Source: DTKD01 sp050948905
GTDB taxonomy: Bacteria > Armatimonadota > UBA5829
DNA: 64,000 nucleotides
Direction of reading: 5' to 3'
Assembly: GCA_050948905.1 (NCBI GenBank)
Contig: JBMNES010000001.1
Location: 992,001-1,056,000 of the forward strand
Shown: positions 61,523 to 64,000 of the stretch, piece after piece
Layout: every line of letters begins with the position of its first letter
Numbering within the stretch: the first letter of the stretch is position 1
Notes under the pieces: model-generated
The model's input: only the letters and a program-made list of their open reading frames with translations
The model's database searches: none
Told to the model about the DNA's origin: nothing
Program-made: the position numbers and the translations under genes

Positions 61523-62533
61523 CTATAATCGGTCGCTGGTAATAAACGTGTCCTGTGTTGTGCTCGGCGCCGCTTCCCGAAGTTCCGCGGCTTTTTCCTC
61601 GGCTATGGTATCGTTTATATACGACCCCGCTCCGCTTTCACAGCCCGCCAGATATTTCAGCTTCGTCTTAGTCCGCAGGGGCGGATGGAACTCAATATGG
61701 TAATGATAATACCCATAATCCCGCCCGTCAGTCGGCGCCTGGTGCATAATCATCATATAGGGTTGAGATATTCCCCACAGATTGTCATATTTCAGCAGCA
61801 CGGCCTTGAGAATCGCGGCAAGGTCGGCGCGTTCGGCATCATCAAAATCGAGCATAGTCTGCCGGTGGTTGCGAGAAAACACATAGACCTCGTAAGGATA
61901 TCGAGCAAAAAACGGAATCATAGCCACAAACGAATCGTTTTCGACGACGATCCTGCGGCTGTCCTTCAGCTCTTCGGCGATAATATCGCAGAACAAGCAC
62001 CGGCCGGTGCGATTCTGATGTTTCAGCGCGGAGTCAAGCTCCCGTTGAATCTTAGGCGGAATGAACGGAAACGCGTATATCTGCCCGTGCGGGTGGGTCA
62101 GCGTCACCCCGATATCCTTGCCTTTGTTCTCGAAAATCAGCACGTAATCTATAAAATCACGGCTGCCGAGGTCTTTAAACCGATCCGTCCACACATCGAT
62201 CAGGTTTCTCATCTCCTGCAAAGAGGCGTCGGTGAGAGTGCCGCCGTGGCGGGAAGTATAGCAGACCACTTCGCATATCCCGTGCGCTGGCCGAACTTTA
62301 TAAAGTTCGCTGCCCTCGACAGCAGGTTCAGGCGCGGGGTGCTGCAGGGAGGGGAATTTGTTCTCAAAAGTGACTATTTCATAGTCCGGCTGTGGGATCT
62401 CCGTGGGAAACGCGCCGGGCTTGGTCGGACACAGCGGGCAATAGTCGTCCGGGGGAAGAAAAGTCCTGTCCTGCCGGTGTGTTGCAGTTATAACCCATTC
62501 CTCTAAAATGGGATGCCATCTCAATTCAGACAC
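61523..62533 (-). CDS. galT: Galactose-1-phosphate uridylyltransferase
   Basis: A 336-residue GalT that exchanges UMP between UDP-glucose and galactose-1-phosphate. The catalytic HPHGQ is at 147-151 (His149). Zinc-site cysteines are in CPLCP near residue 32. ENKFPSL, GICEVVCYTSRH and GYYHYHIEFHPP are family blocks. The frame is open to ATG 62554, but GTG 62533 shares a base with the stop of the 40-residue gene (TAGTG) and has GGAGGG 8 bases upstream, so it is the real start. Confidence 0.93.
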   Translation of the reverse strand: MSELRWHPILEEWVITATHRQDRTFLPPDDYCPLCPTKPGAFPTEIPQPDYEIVTFENKFPSLQHPAPEPAVEGSELYKVRPAHGICEVVCYTSRHGGTLTDASLQEMRNLIDVWTDRFKDLGSRDFIDYVLIFENKGKDIGVTLTHPHGQIYAFPFIPPKIQRELDSALKHQNRTGRCLFCDIIAEELKDSRRIVVENDSFVAMIPFFARYPYEVYVFSRNHRQTMLDFDDAERADLAAILKAVLLKYDNLWGISQPYMMIMHQAPTDGRDYGYYHYHIEFHPPLRTKTKLKYLAGCESGAGSYINDTIAEEKAAELREAAPSTTQDTFITSDRL

Positions 62534-62655
62534 TAATCCCGCCCTCCGTCGCATTCGCGCTCGTCTGATGAATCCTCGACCTCTTCGTCATCAAACGTAA
62601 AGTATATGAGATACCGGCCGTCCTCCAGCCTGATCTCCTCTTTTCTCATCGCCAT
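62533..62655 (-). CDS. 40-residue acidic small protein
   Basis: ATG 62655 to a TAG that overlaps the galT start encodes a 40-residue protein beginning MAMRKEEIRLEDGRYLIYFT and ending in an acidic tail (DDEEVEDSSDERE). GAGGT lies about 9 bases before the ATG. It is only 3 bases after the stop of the nucleotidyltransferase gene and is coupled to galT by one shared base, so it is very likely translated. I do not know its function. Confidence 0.75.
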   Translation of the reverse strand: MAMRKEEIRLEDGRYLIYFTFDDEEVEDSSDERECDGGRD

Positions 62656-62658
62656 AAA

Positions 62659-63408
62659 TCATCTACCTCGCAGAATCTGTTCGACCACCTGAAGCTGCTG
62701 TGGGGTGTTTACACCCATAAGCTCTACAGGGTCACACTCCACAGTCGACACTCTCCGGTTTTGTTCGATGGCAACACGAACCATATCCGTCAGGTTATAT
62801 TCACCAGCCTCGTTAACGGCCATTTGGTCGATATTGCCAAACAGCCAGCGCGAATCGCACGCGTAAATACCGCCGTTGACCTCGCGGATCGCCTTCTGAG
62901 CCTCATCGGCACACTTCTCCTCGACTACTCCGACTACACTACCTGCCCCATCTCGCAGGATTCTTCCATAGCCAAAGGGATCATCGAGAGTCGCGGAGGC
63001 CAGGGTGATGGCGGCTTCAGAGCGAGTATGCTCAAGACGCATTTCGTTCACGGTGTCCGAAGTGAACAGGGGGCTATCACCGCACATAATTATCAGCGTG
63101 CCATCGAAGTCTCTAAAAGCGTCCCTGGCACACGCAACCGCGTGGCCTGAGCCTTTCTGCTCAGTTTGCTCCACATACCCGACATCGGGGCCGACCTCGT
63201 CGATCACCGCGGATGCGCCGAAACCGACGATCAGTGTTATATCATCGACACCCGCTCCTGTCAGCGCATCAATGACATAGCGCACCAGCGGCTTGCCAAG
63301 CGCCTTGCGAAGCACCTTAGGAAACGGATCCCCGGATTCTGCGGCAAATCGTGACCCTCTGCCGGCAGCCAGCACCAACCCTGCAGATTTAGTACCGCGG
63401 CAGAACAT
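62659..63408 (-). CDS. GlmU-like sugar nucleotidyltransferase
   Basis: A 249-residue NTP-transferase matching the N-terminal uridylyltransferase domain of GlmU: LVLAAGRGSRF, then PKVLRKALGKPLV, QKGSGHAVA, MCGDSPLF, DDPFGYGRIL, REVNGGIYAC and a final VNTPQQLQ. The left-handed-helix acetyltransferase half of GlmU is missing, so it makes a UDP- or other NDP-sugar but does not acetylate. ATG 63426 and ATG 63408 are both in frame; the second gives the family-like start. It overlaps the end of the upstream gene. With galT and galK it suggests a pathway from free sugar to nucleotide sugar. Confidence 0.87.
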   Translation of the reverse strand: MFCRGTKSAGLVLAAGRGSRFAAESGDPFPKVLRKALGKPLVRYVIDALTGAGVDDITLIVGFGASAVIDEVGPDVGYVEQTEQKGSGHAVACARDAFRDFDGTLIIMCGDSPLFTSDTVNEMRLEHTRSEAAITLASATLDDPFGYGRILRDGAGSVVGVVEEKCADEAQKAIREVNGGIYACDSRWLFGNIDQMAVNEAGEYNLTDMVRVAIEQNRRVSTVECDPVELMGVNTPQQLQVVEQILRGR

Positions 63409-64000
63409 TGCGATACCACTGCCCATCGGGTTTTATTTCACGAATATCCACCGCACCGCCGGTCTCCGACACAGAGACATAATTGCCGCTCTTCAGAGGA
63501 TATATCCGGCAATCCCTAATCGCATCGCGCCAGGTTTTGTCTTTATCGGTGTTGCGCTTGGAGAGATCAAAGATGGGCTTCGACTTTCCTGTAGCCAAAT
63601 CGAACTGAAACGCTCCATCATAATTTGCGTAGTCAATCTTCTTCGGCACTTTCGGCCAGATACTCAGATCGACACCGTTGGGCTGTTCGACGAGCTTTGC
63701 AGTTGAGACGTCATAGATCAAAACCTGCAGTTTCTGATTTACGCTGCAGATGATTAGGACCTGGGCCGGAGAAGGCCAAATTCCCTCGATTTTCCCCGGC
63801 ACATCAGCAAGCTCGAACATTTTATTGGCTGAGGCTGTCTCGGCGTCTGCCAGATAATAGGCGCGACCACCACTCATTTTAGAATCAGCCACCGAGAAGA
63901 CAAACGTCCCGCCACCGTAGTCGATTCCCGCATCCTTATACAGGTCGTCCTTCTCTCCGCCGGGGACAGGTATTGCCTGGCCGATCATCGAACACTCCCT
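63389..64000 (-). CDS. Protein of unknown function, C-terminal part, cut by the right edge
   Basis: An open frame of 203 codons to the window edge with no stop upstream, so the start is probably outside. The visible part has short beta-strand-like repeats (GGTFVFSVAD, AQVLIICSVNQKLQVLIYDV, VDIREIKPDGQW) and resembles a beta-propeller tail. ATG 63988 is an inner methionine, not a proven start. Its end overlaps the nucleotidyltransferase gene, so it belongs to the same operon. Confidence 0.6.
   Translation of the reverse strand, partial: RECSMIGQAIPVPGGEKDDLYKDAGIDYGGGTFVFSVADSKMSGGRAYYLADAETASANKMFELADVPGKIEGIWPSPAQVLIICSVNQKLQVLIYDVSTAKLVEQPNGVDLSIWPKVPKKIDYANYDGAFQFDLATGKSKPIFDLSKRNTDKDKTWRDAIRDCRIYPLKSGNYVSVSETGGAVDIREIKPDGQWYRNVLPRY

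Noticed and set aside
1..64000. tRNA or rRNA genes
   Set aside because: I looked in every gap over about 100 bases and saw no cloverleaf with TTCGA-type arm or rRNA core; a covariance search could still find one.

Overview
The window is a dense piece of bacterial chromosome with about 59 protein genes on both strands. It carries no rRNA or tRNA that I can see, no CRISPR array, no transposase and no phage genes. The gene set points to a free-living heterotroph that breaks down glycans: two heparinase-like proteins, a sialidase-like protein, several Gfo/Idh/MocA oxidoreductases, a sugar ABC importer and a DUF6785-type membrane protein. That combination is common in Armatimonadota and in planctomycete-like lineages. 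Armatimonadota is my best guess, held weakly, because no rRNA is present. Start codons are unusual: at least nine genes begin with TTG, most behind a strong Shine-Dalgarno (SD) site. A few genes have a promoter so close to the start codon that their mRNA should be leaderless.

Layout. 1-6184: a membrane protein cut by the left edge, a Gfo/Idh oxidoreductase, the tldD-tldE protease pair, a polyprenyl synthase and a GYF/TM2 protein. 6185-10504: a repeat cluster, two tandem DUF4870 genes, and the ndk-lemA-DUF2207 operon. 10959-14483: mfd. 14592-16690: a TdeIII/MjaII-like type II restriction-modification pair that looks like an insertion. 16766-20104: a BaiN-like flavoprotein and a fused Gfo/Idh plus aldo-keto reductase. 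20386-29236: two heparinase-like genes, a PRC-barrel gene, an amidohydrolase, a TIM-barrel isomerase and a homocysteine methyltransferase. 29767-31467: an ECF sigma factor, its zinc anti-sigma factor and a stand-alone LON domain in one operon. 31626-37225: a TPR protein, a possible structured RNA, TauE/SafE, nth, a thioesterase, DUF2007 and nfnAB. 37266-49574: a large secreted protein, a Tat-exported superoxide dismutase, the operon alkaline phosphatase - sialidase - sugar ABC importer, and a cupin regulator with an acyl-CoA synthetase. 50086-58131: an esterase, the glutaredoxin-trxB-hemW operon, rpsT, an AAC(3)-fold acetyltransferase, a cyclophilin-like protein, a ceramidase-like protein and a ferredoxin-type aldo-keto reductase. 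58256-64000: a tightly coupled galactose operon (nucleotidyltransferase, 40-residue protein, galT, B12 radical SAM, galK, zinc-ribbon protein) and a protein cut by the right edge.

The most striking non-coding signal is the set of dispersed repeats that fill nearly every larger intergenic gap. One family is a perfect hairpin with an invariant CTCCGA loop (TCGGAG when reversed), and its stem changes from copy to copy with compensating changes in both arms. A second family reads CATTTCGAACGCAGTGAGAA then ATCTGCTTTT, and a third is a TGGCCGGG/CCCGGCCA hairpin. They occur together, in both orientations, and as recent local duplications (29289-29723, 49671-50012, 56753-56977).
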